A stretch of DNA of 15,049 nt from Dehalococcoidales bacterium. GTDB taxonomy: Bacteria > Chloroflexota > Dehalococcoidia > Dehalococcoidales > DAOVUZ01. The translations under genes and the position numbers were made by a program. Shown here piece after piece: positions 1 to 7,952 of this stretch (within the stretch, counting starts at the first letter, position 1; each line of letters begins with the position of its first letter). The stretch covers positions 1 through 15,049 of the forward strand of contig DAOVUZ010000006.1 of NCBI GenBank assembly GCA_030632305.1, read 5' to 3'. The notes under the pieces are model-generated. The model did not search any database, was not told the DNA's origin, and saw only the letters and a list, made by a program, of their open reading frames with translations.

Positions 1-1033
1 AGGAGCTTACTTCCAGCCACTCACCACAGCCTGATGCCCACATTTCAATGTCGTAGGATTTGGATGACGCAAAGCCTAATTCGGCGGTGCAGAGCTGTAA
101 AATCTGGTAGGGAAGCTCCAGCTTCTGGCAAACCTGTTCTGCATCATTAACCAGTTTCTCCAGCTCCTGGTCGGAGGTGGATGGCTCGGTGAATTTATAT
201 AGCTCCACCTTATCAAACTGGTGCCCCCGTTTTATACCCCGGGTATCCTTGCCCGCCGACATTTTTTCCCGGCGAAAGCAGGCGGTGTAGGCGACATAAT
301 AGAGGGGTAGCATTCCGGGCGGTATGGTTTCGTCGCGGTGCAGATTGGTGATTGGCACCTCAGCTGTAGGCACGAACCAGAGGTCATCCTCTTCATCATG
401 ATACAGGTTATCGGCAAATTTAGGCAGGTTGCTTGAGCCGACCATGCATTCACGCTTGACCATAAATGGCGGGTATACCTCCTGGTAGCCGTGTTCAGTG
501 GTGTGGAGGTCTAGCATAAAGGAAATGATGGCTCTTTGCAGGTGAGCGCCTGCTCCCTTGAGCACATAGAAGCGGGTGCCTGATAGCTTTACCCCCCGTT
601 CAAAGTCAATGATGCCCAGAGATTCCCCCAGCTTCCAGTGAGGGGCTGGTGGGAAATCAAAGCTTTTAGGCTCTCCCCAGGAGCGAACCACTACATTATC
701 ACTTTCATCCTTCCCTGCGGGCACTGTGGGGTGGGGGATGTTGGGTACCTGGAGCAGCAGTTCTTCCAGCTGCTTATCCAGATTCCTCGCCTCTTCTTCC
801 AGCCCTCTTATCATGGCACGCAGGTCACGCCCTTCTTCTACAGTTTCCTGGTCTGTTTTTCTTTCCCGGGAAGCCTCTTTTCTTTCGTGCCTCAAGCTTT
901 CCAGTTCAAGAATCCTCTGGCGACGCTCCGAGTCAAGGTGCAAGATTTCATCCAGCGGGGCAGTATCCTGCCGTTTTTCTATAGCCTGTCGCACCAGTTC
1001 TATGTTTTCCCGGATAAACTTCAGGTCAAGCAT
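1..1033 (-). CDS. serS: Serine--tRNA ligase, C-terminus cut by window edge
   Basis: Class II aminoacyl-tRNA synthetase that charges tRNA-Ser (and tRNA-Sec where present) with serine in the cytoplasm. The reading frame is open for 344 codons from the ATG at 1031-1033 to the window edge. Residues 1-16 (MLDLKFIRENIELVRQ) are the typical SerRS opening, followed by a charged coiled-coil arm at about residues 28-100 that clamps the tRNA. The catalytic domain shows the tract ending PTAEVPITNLHRDE and motif 2 (ACFRREKMSAGKDTRG, then GHQFDKVE). The frame runs off at GCGEWLEVSS, so roughly the last 75-80 residues, including motif 3, lie outside the window. The ribosome binding site AGAGG sits 6 bases before the start, only 18 bases after the hcp stop, so serS is probably co-transcribed with hcp. 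A second copy of this gene's 5' end lies at 2447-2494. The 3' truncation is only the window edge. Confidence 0.97.
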   Translation of the reverse strand, partial: MLDLKFIRENIELVRQAIEKRQDTAPLDEILHLDSERRQRILELESLRHERKEASRERKTDQETVEEGRDLRAMIRGLEEEARNLDKQLEELLLQVPNIPHPTVPAGKDESDNVVVRSWGEPKSFDFPPAPHWKLGESLGIIDFERGVKLSGTRFYVLKGAGAHLQRAIISFMLDLHTTEHGYQEVYPPFMVKRECMVGSSNLPKFADNLYHDEEDDLWFVPTAEVPITNLHRDETIPPGMLPLYYVAYTACFRREKMSAGKDTRGIKRGHQFDKVELYKFTEPSTSDQELEKLVNDAEQVCQKLELPYQILQLCTAELGFASSKSYDIEMWASGCGEWLEVSS

Positions 1034-1051
1034 GGGTTTCCTCTTTCAGAA

Positions 1052-2365
1052 CTATATTCTTAAGATATGCTTAATGTCTTCTTCGGGGTCACCAATGAGG
1101 CGCAAATCATAGTCTTCTCTTAATACTTTGAGAATGTCGTCATTTACCCAGGCAGGGAGGATAGGTCCCAGATATATACCTTTGATTCCCAGCGCCAGTA
1201 GGCTCCACAGGATAATCGCAGCTTTTTGCTCCAGCCAAGTCAAGACCAGGGTAAGCGGCAATTGATTAATTCCTACACCAAATAATTCAGCCAGGGCTTG
1301 TGCTATTTCTATGGCAACAATAGAGTCGTTGCACTGTCCCAAGTCAATCAGCCTGGGGATACCTTCTATCTCACCTAAAGCTAGGTCGTTTATCCTGAAC
1401 TTACCACAAGCAAGGGTGAAGACAACGGTATCTTGGGGCAACCTTTGGACAAACTCCCTATAATATTCCCCCTTCTTGAGCGGCGAATCACAGCCCCCTA
1501 CCAGAAAGAAGTGGCGGATTTTACCTGCTTCCACCAGTTGCTTAATTTTATCTTTCTGGGAGAGGACTACAGATTTGGAAAACCCTGTGGTGAGCACTAC
1601 ATCACCTGGTTTCCTCTCAAGTTCGGGTAACGATTTGGCCTTCTCTATCACCGGGGTGTAGTTATATCCGGCAATGTGTGGCACACCGGGCAATCGTGCC
1701 GGTCCGGTAGTAAACATTCTGTCTCTATACTCTTCCTTGGGGAGCTGGACGCAGTTTGAGGTTCCCAGTATGGCTACGGGATACTGGGAGAATAGTCGCT
1801 TCTGGTCCTGCCATGACTTTCCCAAATTGCCTGCTAAGTGTTTATACTTTTTCAGGCCGGGATATCCGTGTGCGGGCAAAAGTTCGGAATGGGTATAGAT
1901 ATTTATCCCGGTTCCTTCTGTTTGTTTAAGCAGCTCTTCAAGCGCCTTCAGTCCGTGTCCGGTGGCTATAATCCCACGTCCCTTTACCGTTCCTGTCTGT
2001 ACCTTAGTAGGCTCTGGCTCTCCATATGTGTCGTTATGAGCTTTTTTGAGAAGCCTCATCGTCCTTATATTCATCTCACCGCCCTCAAGAGCCAGTCTAA
2101 CCAGGTCTTCGGGGTCAAAGTTGACCTGGGTGAATGTAGCATAAAAGGCTCGCTCCAAAAACGCATCTACCTCGGTATCGGTATATCCCAGCTCCCTGGC
2201 ATGGTATAAATAGGCTGCCATCCCTTTGGTGGCAATTAATAGGTTGTCCTGCAAACGGGCAACAGTAGCTTCCTTCCCACATACCCCTTTTACCGTGCAA
2301 CCTGTTCCTCTTGCCGTTTGAGCGCATTGGTAGCAAAACATATCTAGTCTTTCTCTGTCAGCCAT
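1052..2365 (-). CDS. hcp: Hybrid-cluster protein (hydroxylamine/NO reductase), short class
   Basis: Cytoplasmic iron-sulfur enzyme of the Hcp/prismane family. Members reduce hydroxylamine to ammonia in vitro and act as NO reductases under nitrosative stress in several anaerobes. At 437 residues it is about 100 shorter than the Desulfovibrio and E. coli enzymes, which fits the class III form of archaea and thermophiles. Cys11, Cys14, Cys23 and Cys29 form the N-terminal CX2CX8CX5C cubane site. All seven hybrid-cluster ligands can be placed: His137 (GHGL), Glu161 (HSELLPAHGYP), Cys205 (TSNC), Cys292 (GGCD), Cys320 (ACGKFR), Cys345 (GQCND) and Glu379 (WLEQKA), with Lys381. Spacings 137-161-205 and 292-320-345 equal those of the D. 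vulgaris protein (244-268-312, 406-434-459), so the protein should be active. The ATG follows AAGGAG by 11 bases. It sits between two tRNA synthetase genes, just downstream of the serS/lysS scar; no partner reductase (hcr) is visible here. Confidence 0.96.
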   Translation of the reverse strand: MADRERLDMFCYQCAQTARGTGCTVKGVCGKEATVARLQDNLLIATKGMAAYLYHARELGYTDTEVDAFLERAFYATFTQVNFDPEDLVRLALEGGEMNIRTMRLLKKAHNDTYGEPEPTKVQTGTVKGRGIIATGHGLKALEELLKQTEGTGINIYTHSELLPAHGYPGLKKYKHLAGNLGKSWQDQKRLFSQYPVAILGTSNCVQLPKEEYRDRMFTTGPARLPGVPHIAGYNYTPVIEKAKSLPELERKPGDVVLTTGFSKSVVLSQKDKIKQLVEAGKIRHFFLVGGCDSPLKKGEYYREFVQRLPQDTVVFTLACGKFRINDLALGEIEGIPRLIDLGQCNDSIVAIEIAQALAELFGVGINQLPLTLVLTWLEQKAAIILWSLLALGIKGIYLGPILPAWVNDDILKVLREDYDLRLIGDPEEDIKHILRI

Positions 2366-2391
2366 TTTACTACCTTCTCCTTAGCGGCTTC

Positions 2392-2437
2392 TTATGTTTT
2401 CTCTCTGAGCTGGGGAAACAGGATTACCTCGCGGATT
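2392..2437 (-). pseudogene. Remnant: last 14 codons and stop of a second lysS
   Basis: In the lysS frame this stretch reads IREVILFPQLREKT followed by TAA, against IREVILFPQLREKP and TAA at the end of the intact lysS. At the DNA level 40 of 46 bases match 3290-3335, and most differences are synonymous third positions (CTC/CTG, CCT/CCC, CAA/CAG). This suggests a copy that diverged while still coding, or one from a related strain, rather than a fresh duplicate. Upstream of codon 14 from the end the match stops abruptly. The hcp ribosome binding site begins about 10 bases after this stop. It cannot encode anything functional on its own. Confidence 0.85.
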
Positions 2438-2446
2438 AGCTACTAT

Positions 2447-2494
2447 CTGTCGCACCAGGTCTATGTTTTCCCGGATAAATTTCAGGTCAAGCAT
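2447..2494 (-). pseudogene. Remnant: first 16 codons of a second serS
   Basis: From the ATG at 2492-2494 this reads MLDLKFIRENIDLVRQ, against MLDLKFIRENIELVRQ at the start of the intact serS; 46 of 48 bases match 986-1033. A plausible ribosome binding site (AGGGAGA) lies 4 bases before the ATG, so the start could still be translated. Nine unrelated bases (2438-2446) separate it from the lysS remnant, and the serS frame enters that remnant out of frame and stops at 2381, giving a 37-residue meaningless peptide. The upstream bases (2495 onward) do not resemble those upstream of the intact serS. Confidence 0.87.
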
Positions 2495-2561
2495 AAAATC
2501 TCCCTGATTTTCCTTTTATCTACTGTTATATGTTGTCAGCGAATGACGCCATACCCTCTTT

Positions 2562-3134
2562 TTATTCAATGTTAAATGAATTTATGATATTGTTAAAAGT
2601 CTCTTCGTACATACGATAAAACTCCTCTTGAGATGAATATTTGAAAATGTAAGCCATTCCATTGGCGAAAAAGGCTACCTGTCTCAGTTTCCAGGTAGGT
2701 ATTCCAGAGAGTATATCGTACCCATCTATATTATTTACCGAGATTGTAGCCTCATTTAAGATTGGTAGACCGGACATCTCCAATCCTTGCTTGAATTCAT
2801 TTTCAACTTCCTGTAAATCGGTGGCTGATTTTATTGTTAATTCGATTTCCACTGAGAATTGTGCTCCGTCCTTAGCTATTTTCTTTCCGAGAGATACGAC
2901 TTTTTTAATATTTTCATCTGGAAAGTCGTCTTCTGAAACATAAAATTCCCAACCACCCGGATACTCAAAGCCATAGCTGAGTTCATCGTCATAGATATAT
3001 CCCTGGGTTGTTAGCTCTCCTGGTTCTGGTTCTATTGGCGGTTCCGGTGTTTCTCTGTTTGTACATGAGCAAATAGAAGAGGCAAGCACTGCTATTGTCA
3101 AAATTGCCATCCCCAACATTAATTTTTTGTTCAC
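2562..3134 (-). CDS. Small putative lipoprotein, PsbP/Mog1-like fold suspected
   Basis: A 190-residue exported protein of unknown function. The N-terminus has two lysines (MNKK), a hydrophobic stretch (about 5-20) and cysteines at 22 and 24. Cys24 in ICSC is the better lipidation site, although Cys at -2 is atypical for a lipobox. A Pro/Glu-rich spacer (29-40, PEPPIEPEPGE) would hold the domain off the membrane. The rest has the pattern LSYGFEYPGGWEF near 52-64 and ends with an amphipathic helix (EEFYRMYEETFNNIINSFNI). This layout is seen in PsbP-like and other small bacterial surface lipoproteins, so the fold is inferred from pattern only. The start is GTG (3132-3134), with AGGAG 10 bases before it; an internal ATG at codon 6 is possible but would shorten the signal peptide. 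The gene is visibly more AT-rich than lysS and hcp, suggesting a different history. Confidence 0.75.
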   Translation of the reverse strand: MNKKLMLGMAILTIAVLASSICSCTNRETPEPPIEPEPGELTTQGYIYDDELSYGFEYPGGWEFYVSEDDFPDENIKKVVSLGKKIAKDGAQFSVEIELTIKSATDLQEVENEFKQGLEMSGLPILNEATISVNNIDGYDILSGIPTWKLRQVAFFANGMAYIFKYSSQEEFYRMYEETFNNIINSFNIE

Positions 3135-3144
3135 AACCTTATAA

Positions 3145-3149
3145 CTCCT
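3145..3149 (-). promoter_or_regulatory. Ribosome binding site supporting a GTG start
   Basis: AGGAG on the minus strand, 10 bases before the GTG at 3132-3134. A second weaker AAGG is closer to the start. This favours the GTG over the ATG five codons later. Confidence 0.5.
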
Positions 3150-3218
3150 AAATTTAATTATTCCGGCCTTCTTAAATGTTTTGTGTCCCGAAGCCGATTA
3201 CGTATAACAACCATATGA

Positions 3219-3237
3219 GCGAACTCAGAGTTCACTT
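3219..3237. repeat. Palindrome in the lysS-lipoprotein intergenic region
   Basis: GAACTC-A-GAGTTC (3221-3233) is a perfect 13-base palindrome, extending to 9-base arms with one mismatch across 3219-3237. It lies about 53 bases downstream of the lysS stop and about 85 bases upstream of the lipoprotein start. There is no T-run after it on either strand, so it does not look like an intrinsic terminator. It could be an operator for the lipoprotein gene or a structural element. Confidence 0.45.
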
Positions 3238-3289
3238 AGTCCGAGTTTACCTTATTTAGATTGAACCTCTCTCGTGATAAACAGCCTCC

Positions 3290-4771
3290 TTACGGTTTCT
3301 CCCTGAGTTGAGGAAAGAGGATTACCTCGCGGATTGACTGCTGATTGGTGAGGAGCATTACCAGGCGGTCGATGCCAACGCCGAGACCGCCGGCGGGTGG
3401 CATGCCATACTCCAGTGCCAGCAGAAAATCTTCATCGGTGGTTTCTACCTCTTCGCCTTCTGGCTGACGCTCCTTTTGTTGCCGCAGGAAGCGTTGTCTT
3501 TGCTCTACGGGGTCATTGAGTTCGGTGAAGGCATTAGCTATTTCCATTCCACCGGCAAAGGCTTCAAAACGCTCCACCAGATGGTTATCGTCAGGCTTTG
3601 CCTTGGCCAGGGGTGACATTTCAATCGGGTAATCCAGAAGGAAGGTGGGTTGTATCATATTAGGCTCAACAAAGGTGGAAATAAGCTCATCTATAAGCCG
3701 CCCCCGGTCCTTTTGTGGGTCAACCTCTATCTTCAACTGTAGCATCTTGCTCCGGAGCGAATCAGCATCGGGATACTGGTCAAAATCAATGCCACTGTAT
3801 TTTATAATTGCCTGGCGTAATTCCAGCCGCTGCCACGGAGGCTTGAGGCTAAGGGTATGGTCACCGAACTCAACCTTGTCGGTGCCTAAAACCTGCTGAC
3901 TGATTTCGGATACCATCTCTTCCACCATATCCATCACATCATTATAGTCAGTATAGGCTTCATAGCTTTCCAGCATGGTGAACTCGGGATTGTGCTTAAT
4001 GGAGATGCCTTCATTGCGGAAGATGCGACCCAGCTCGTAAACCTTGTCAAAGCCACCTATAATCAGTCGCTTGAGATGAAGTTCATGGGCAATACGCAGG
4101 TAGAAATCCTGGTTAAGGGTATGGTGGTGAGTGGTAAAGGGGCGGGCCAGGGCACCCCCGGCTGCTGGTTGCAGCACTGGCGTTTCCACCTCCAGAAATC
4201 CTCGCTGGTTAAGGAATTGGCGGATAGCGGTAATAACCTGGCTGCGCACCCGAAAGGTCTCTTTGGTCTCAGGGTTACTGATTAGGTCCAGATAGCGTTG
4301 CCGGTATCGCTTGTCCACATCACTAAGCCCGTGCCACTTTTCCGGGAGGGGCTGAAGCGACTTAGCCAGCAGGGTGAAATCTTCCACCTCAATGGTCGGT
4401 TCTCCGGTCTTTGTCCGGAAGGGCTTACCGCTGACCCCGATAATATCACCTATATCTATATCCTTGAGCAGTTCAATGTTCTCTTCAGTGAGATGGTCTT
4501 TACGGAAACATGCCTGTATCTTCCCTGAGCTGTCACGGATGTCAAGGAATGAGATTTTGCCCATAGGTCGGTTAGCCATGATACGTCCGGCAACGCTAAC
4601 TACTGATGCCTCTACTTTGCCTGAGTCTTCTTGCTGCTCAAGTAGAGCTCTAGCTTGCTGGGCAGTGTGGCTACGGTGATAGCCATAGGAATAGGGATTA
4701 ATGCCACGGGCACGAATCCGGTCAAGCTTTTCCAATCGCTGTTGAACTACGGAGTCTAATCTGGGTGTCAT
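3290..4771 (-). CDS. lysS: Lysine--tRNA ligase, class II
   Basis: Charges tRNA-Lys with lysine in the cytoplasm. The full-length 493-residue protein matches the usual bacterial class IIb size. The N-terminal OB-fold anticodon-binding domain spans about 57-138 (VAGRIMANRPMGKISFLDIRD is its first strands). Motif 1 is around 189-200 (RGFLEVETPVL), motif 2 around 249-272 (RIFRNEGISIKHNPEFTMLES) and motif 3 around 461-475 (GGLGVGIDRLVMLL). The protein ends IREVILFPQLREKP. The ATG is preceded by AGGA at a 5-base spacing and a recognisable promoter lies upstream. It appears to head the lysS-lipoprotein-hcp-serS cluster, although the 155-base gap after it and the AT-rich lipoprotein make a single transcript uncertain. 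The last 46 bases recur, diverged, at 2392-2437. Confidence 0.98.
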   Translation of the reverse strand: MTPRLDSVVQQRLEKLDRIRARGINPYSYGYHRSHTAQQARALLEQQEDSGKVEASVVSVAGRIMANRPMGKISFLDIRDSSGKIQACFRKDHLTEENIELLKDIDIGDIIGVSGKPFRTKTGEPTIEVEDFTLLAKSLQPLPEKWHGLSDVDKRYRQRYLDLISNPETKETFRVRSQVITAIRQFLNQRGFLEVETPVLQPAAGGALARPFTTHHHTLNQDFYLRIAHELHLKRLIIGGFDKVYELGRIFRNEGISIKHNPEFTMLESYEAYTDYNDVMDMVEEMVSEISQQVLGTDKVEFGDHTLSLKPPWQRLELRQAIIKYSGIDFDQYPDADSLRSKMLQLKIEVDPQKDRGRLIDELISTFVEPNMIQPTFLLDYPIEMSPLAKAKPDDNHLVERFEAFAGGMEIANAFTELNDPVEQRQRFLRQQKERQPEGEEVETTDEDFLLALEYGMPPAGGLGVGIDRLVMLLTNQQSIREVILFPQLREKP

Positions 4772-4839
4772 CTCTATCCTGTTTCCTTCTGATACAGGAA
4801 AGACTGGGAGTCTCAGGTTCTCAGTCGTATATTGTCGTT

Positions 4840-4868
4840 ATTATATGCTATCTTTGCCCTGTAGTAAA
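4840..4868 (-). promoter_or_regulatory. Predicted sigma-70-type promoter of lysS
   Basis: Minus strand: -35 TTTACT (four of six consensus bases), 17-base spacer, -10 TATAAT (perfect). Transcription would start near 4833, giving a leader of about 60 bases before the lysS ATG. The leader contains CCTGT-N11-ACAGG, which could pair close to the ribosome binding site. Confidence 0.6.
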
Positions 4869-4975
4869 TATGGAAGCGGTGAGGCTGTTGTGGAAGTAGA
4901 TGTGAGCTGTACTCAGATAATCATTATCCAACTGTGGCGTAACACTTAGCCAGATTGTTGAACCAGTGGAGGTGT

Positions 4976-7768
4976 TTACTCTTCGGCAGTGAGTTCTGCC
5001 AGCTGCTCTAGCACTGCCTCTAGAGCCTCCAGTTCTTCTCCGTAGCCGGTCCAATCACCTGCCTGGAGGTATTGCTGAGCTTTGTTGTAGTGCTCTTGAG
5101 CCTCCGCAATCAGGTCAGCCATGTCAGGGGCTACCGGCTCTTCCGGTTCTACTGGAGCCGGGGGTTCCCCGGGTTCAGTCGGTAACGCTTCAGCACCGAA
5201 GATAGTGGTGATGCTTTCCTGTAAGGTGGGTTCCATAACTATTTGCTCACCGGCAGCCACAATGACTCGCTTCAGCTGTGGTAACCCCCCAGCTTCTGCC
5301 TCGAGGAAGACCGGCTCGACATACAGGATGGACTTACCTACAGGAATTAGCAGCAGGTTGCCGCGGATAACCCGAGAACCACCGCGACCCCACAGAGCAA
5401 GCTGCTCGGTGATGACGATATCCTGCCCGATTCGGTTTTCAATCTGGCTGGGACCATACACCAGTCGTTCCTTGGGGAAAAGGTAGGCAAGCAGCTTCCC
5501 GTAGTTTTCTCCATCACTGCGGGCAGCCAGCCAGCCGATGGTATTATTCTTGTTTACCGGGGTGAAGGGCAGCATGAGCAGGAATTCCTCCTTCTCCTCA
5601 TCAAGCAGGCGCATGATAACATAGTAGGGCTGCATAAGCTGTTCTGTGCCGGCATAGACCTCTCTAGGGACAGCCCACAGGTCTTCCTTGTTGTAGAATA
5701 CCCGGGCATCGCGCATATGGTAGGTTTGGTATACTGACGCCTGGATATTGAACATGTCCTCAGGATAACGGATATTGGCTCTTAACGGCTCGGGCATCTG
5801 CTCGGCGGGGACGAAGAGGTTGGGGAAGATGGACTGGTAGGTCTGTATTAAAGCATCCTCAGGGTCAGTAATATAGAGAGTCACACTGCCATCGTAGGCA
5901 TCAATAACTGCTTTAACGCTGTTGCGAATATAGTTTAGCCCATTCCCAACGGGCTCAGAATAGGGATAGCGGTCAGTGGTGGTATAGGCGTCCTGTATCC
6001 AGAATAGCCTTCCGTCCATTACCACCAGATAAGGGTCACTGTCCAGCTCCAAAAATGGTGCCAGGTGGTTCACCCTCTCCCTGATATTCCGATAATAGAT
6101 TACCCGGCTCTCAGGGGTTAACTCACCACTGATAAGGATATTAATGTCGCCGAATTGCCAGGCATAGACCAACCGGCGCATGAAACTACCCAGGCTAACC
6201 CCATCATTGCCCTGGTAGTAACCATAGACATTCTCATCACCCGTCGGATAGTCGAATTCCTGGGTCTTGGTGTTCACAATTATGTAGTGATTCGTCTTTT
6301 CCCCAAAGTATATCTGAGGCCGTTCTATATTGAAATCACCAGCGGGGGGTATATCCTTTACCAGCAATACCGGTAGCCCCTCAGTGCTGACCTCATTAAC
6401 CGGGCTTAGGGCAATACCGTAGCCATGGGTGAACTGTAGCCGAAGGTTGACCCAAGTCTGCGCTTGGCCAGCCAGTTTCTCCACAGATAATTCTCGGGCT
6501 GATAGCATAACCTGCCGGTACTCGCCGTCAATGATATAGCGGTCGACATCGACATCATTAAAGTCATAGTAGAGTCGAATAGCCTGTATCTGGTTATAGG
6601 TGTCCTTTAGCGGGCGAGGGTCCCAGAGCCTGATGTTGTTGATGGTCGTCTCGTTCTGGGCTATATCCTGGGGGCTCGGTGTCTCCTCTGCAGGAAAGGA
6701 CTGTTCCTCAATCCGGTTCAGAGCGAAAGCCTCTCTGGTGAATTCAATATTATACTCAATGTAGGGCGTTTCTAGAGCCAGCTCATTGGGCTGCACTTGG
6801 AAGCGCTGTATCAGGACGGGGAAGATGCCCCCGATGATGATGGCAGCCGCTATCCATCCTCCGATGCCATAGGCGAGCCAGCGAAAGTTGTGCCTCAATA
6901 TGGAAACCACAACGAGCACCATGCAGATGAGCACTGCTGAAAAGAGAATCCATTGGGCTGGAAGCTTGGCATGCACATCGGCATAGCTGGCTCCGAAGAC
7001 CACTCCCCGTGCGGAGAAGACCAGTTCCCAGATATCAAGTCGGTAACCCCAGGCGAAAGTGCCCAGAATAGCTATGACCAGTCCACCCATATGAGATAAC
7101 ACCGGCATGGCAAAGTCGAACTTGAGCCGCTGCACTGTATAGCTGAGAAGATATACCCCGGCGCTACCAATAAGGGTGATTATCAGCGCCCCCAGGAGCC
7201 AGCCTTGCAGTGGCTGAAGGAAAGGCAGTGAGAAGACATAGAAGCTAACCTCCTCATGGAAAATGGGGTCGGTGATGCCAAAGGGCTGCCCGTTGAAGAA
7301 ACGAAGTATAGCCTCCCAGTTGTTCTGGGCGGCCAGGCCAAATATTACACTGAGCAGTACTGTTACCAGGATAACGTTTAACCTGAGTATCGGCTGTAGC
7401 CGACGCACTATTTCCCAGGGCCAAAAATGTGCTTCTGTCTTGGGTGCCAGACGCGCCGCCAGCACCAGGTTCCCCAGAAACAAGAGGCAAAAGATTATAG
7501 CCGCTAGGAAGAAGACCAGCACCTTGGTTTTCAGGATAGTGGCATAGACACTGCCATAATCCAGACTGTCGAACCAGAGCCACTCAGTATAGACCCCCTT
7601 TAATATATTTATGAGGATAAACAGGGTCAGGACTCCAGCCACTATTAAGAATACCCTGGCGGTCGCCCATTGGCGCCGGACAGGCGGTGACGGCTCCCCA
7701 CCTTTACTTTGAAGAAACCAGCGTTGCCATTGTTGCCATTGTCGGTAAAATGAATCTAATCTACTCAT
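4976..7768 (-). CDS. UPF0182 (COG1615) family integral membrane protein
   Basis: A 930-residue protein of the UPF0182 family, whose biochemical function is not known; the length is normal for the family. The N-terminal third has seven clear hydrophobic segments, at about 37-58, 80-105, 128-147, 186-209, 225-243, 272-291 and 297-320. After them comes a large soluble domain from about 325, probably outside the cytoplasm, with family-typical stretches such as TINNIRLWDPRPL and LQFTHGYGIALSPVNEV. A low-complexity Pro/Glu linker follows (about 863-885, PTEPGEPPAPVEPEEP). The last 45 residues form a charged helical hairpin (AEAQEHYNKAQQYLQAGDW) resembling a single TPR-like unit. The ATG has only a weak upstream GGTTGAG. 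It is flanked by recO upstream and lysS downstream with gaps near 200 bases, so it is probably its own transcription unit. Confidence 0.94.
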   Translation of the reverse strand: MSRLDSFYRQWQQWQRWFLQSKGGEPSPPVRRQWATARVFLIVAGVLTLFILINILKGVYTEWLWFDSLDYGSVYATILKTKVLVFFLAAIIFCLLFLGNLVLAARLAPKTEAHFWPWEIVRRLQPILRLNVILVTVLLSVIFGLAAQNNWEAILRFFNGQPFGITDPIFHEEVSFYVFSLPFLQPLQGWLLGALIITLIGSAGVYLLSYTVQRLKFDFAMPVLSHMGGLVIAILGTFAWGYRLDIWELVFSARGVVFGASYADVHAKLPAQWILFSAVLICMVLVVVSILRHNFRWLAYGIGGWIAAAIIIGGIFPVLIQRFQVQPNELALETPYIEYNIEFTREAFALNRIEEQSFPAEETPSPQDIAQNETTINNIRLWDPRPLKDTYNQIQAIRLYYDFNDVDVDRYIIDGEYRQVMLSARELSVEKLAGQAQTWVNLRLQFTHGYGIALSPVNEVSTEGLPVLLVKDIPPAGDFNIERPQIYFGEKTNHYIIVNTKTQEFDYPTGDENVYGYYQGNDGVSLGSFMRRLVYAWQFGDINILISGELTPESRVIYYRNIRERVNHLAPFLELDSDPYLVVMDGRLFWIQDAYTTTDRYPYSEPVGNGLNYIRNSVKAVIDAYDGSVTLYITDPEDALIQTYQSIFPNLFVPAEQMPEPLRANIRYPEDMFNIQASVYQTYHMRDARVFYNKEDLWAVPREVYAGTEQLMQPYYVIMRLLDEEKEEFLLMLPFTPVNKNNTIGWLAARSDGENYGKLLAYLFPKERLVYGPSQIENRIGQDIVITEQLALWGRGGSRVIRGNLLLIPVGKSILYVEPVFLEAEAGGLPQLKRVIVAAGEQIVMEPTLQESITTIFGAEALPTEPGEPPAPVEPEEPVAPDMADLIAEAQEHYNKAQQYLQAGDWTGYGEELEALEAVLEQLAELTAEE

Positions 7769-7861
7769 CTCAACCTGTCTAAACCATCACTGGCAGGGTT
7801 ACACTATACGACTTCCAGCTCATCCGGGTTACTGAACGAACTTGCAGCTGGTATAAATTAT

Positions 7862-7891
7862 AGGATAACACACCCCGTCGGTATCGGTCAA
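7862..7891 (-). promoter_or_regulatory. Candidate promoter of the UPF0182 gene
   Basis: Minus strand: TTGACC, an 18-base spacer, then TATCCT. A perfect TATAAT (7857-7862) overlaps it just downstream but lacks a good -35 at the right distance. Either would start transcription about 85-95 bases before the ATG at 7768. Confidence 0.4.
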
Positions 7892-7905
7892 TGTCGTGCT
7901 CATCG

Positions 7906-7927
7906 CTGTGATGCTGACAAATCACAG
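7906..7927. repeat. 7-base perfect inverted repeat upstream of the UPF0182 promoter
   Basis: CTGTGAT (7906-7912), 8-base loop, ATCACAG (7921-7927). It lies about 26 bases downstream of the recO stop and 15 bases upstream of the candidate -35 of the next gene. No T-run follows on the minus strand, so it is a poor intrinsic terminator. It could be an operator half-site pair. Confidence 0.4.
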
Positions 7928-7952
7928 ACAAAAGAAATCAGGGAACTACACC

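Noticed and set aside
638..1112. Plus-strand frames opposite serS
   Set aside because: They are antisense to a conserved synthetase and rich in Ser/Phe, as expected from complement reading. No plus-strand gene in the window is supported.
2381..2494. A 37-codon reading frame starting at the serS remnant
   Set aside because: Its second half is the lysS remnant read out of frame, so the peptide has no coherent origin; it is treated as a scar, not a gene.
4848..5054. A 68-codon minus-strand frame across the UPF0182 3' end and the lysS promoter
   Set aside because: It overlaps the well-supported end of the UPF0182 gene in another frame and has no recognisable protein features.
7907..7926. CRP-like site TGTGA ... 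TCACA
   Set aside because: The spacing is 10 bases instead of the 6 of the CRP consensus, so it is kept only as an inverted repeat.
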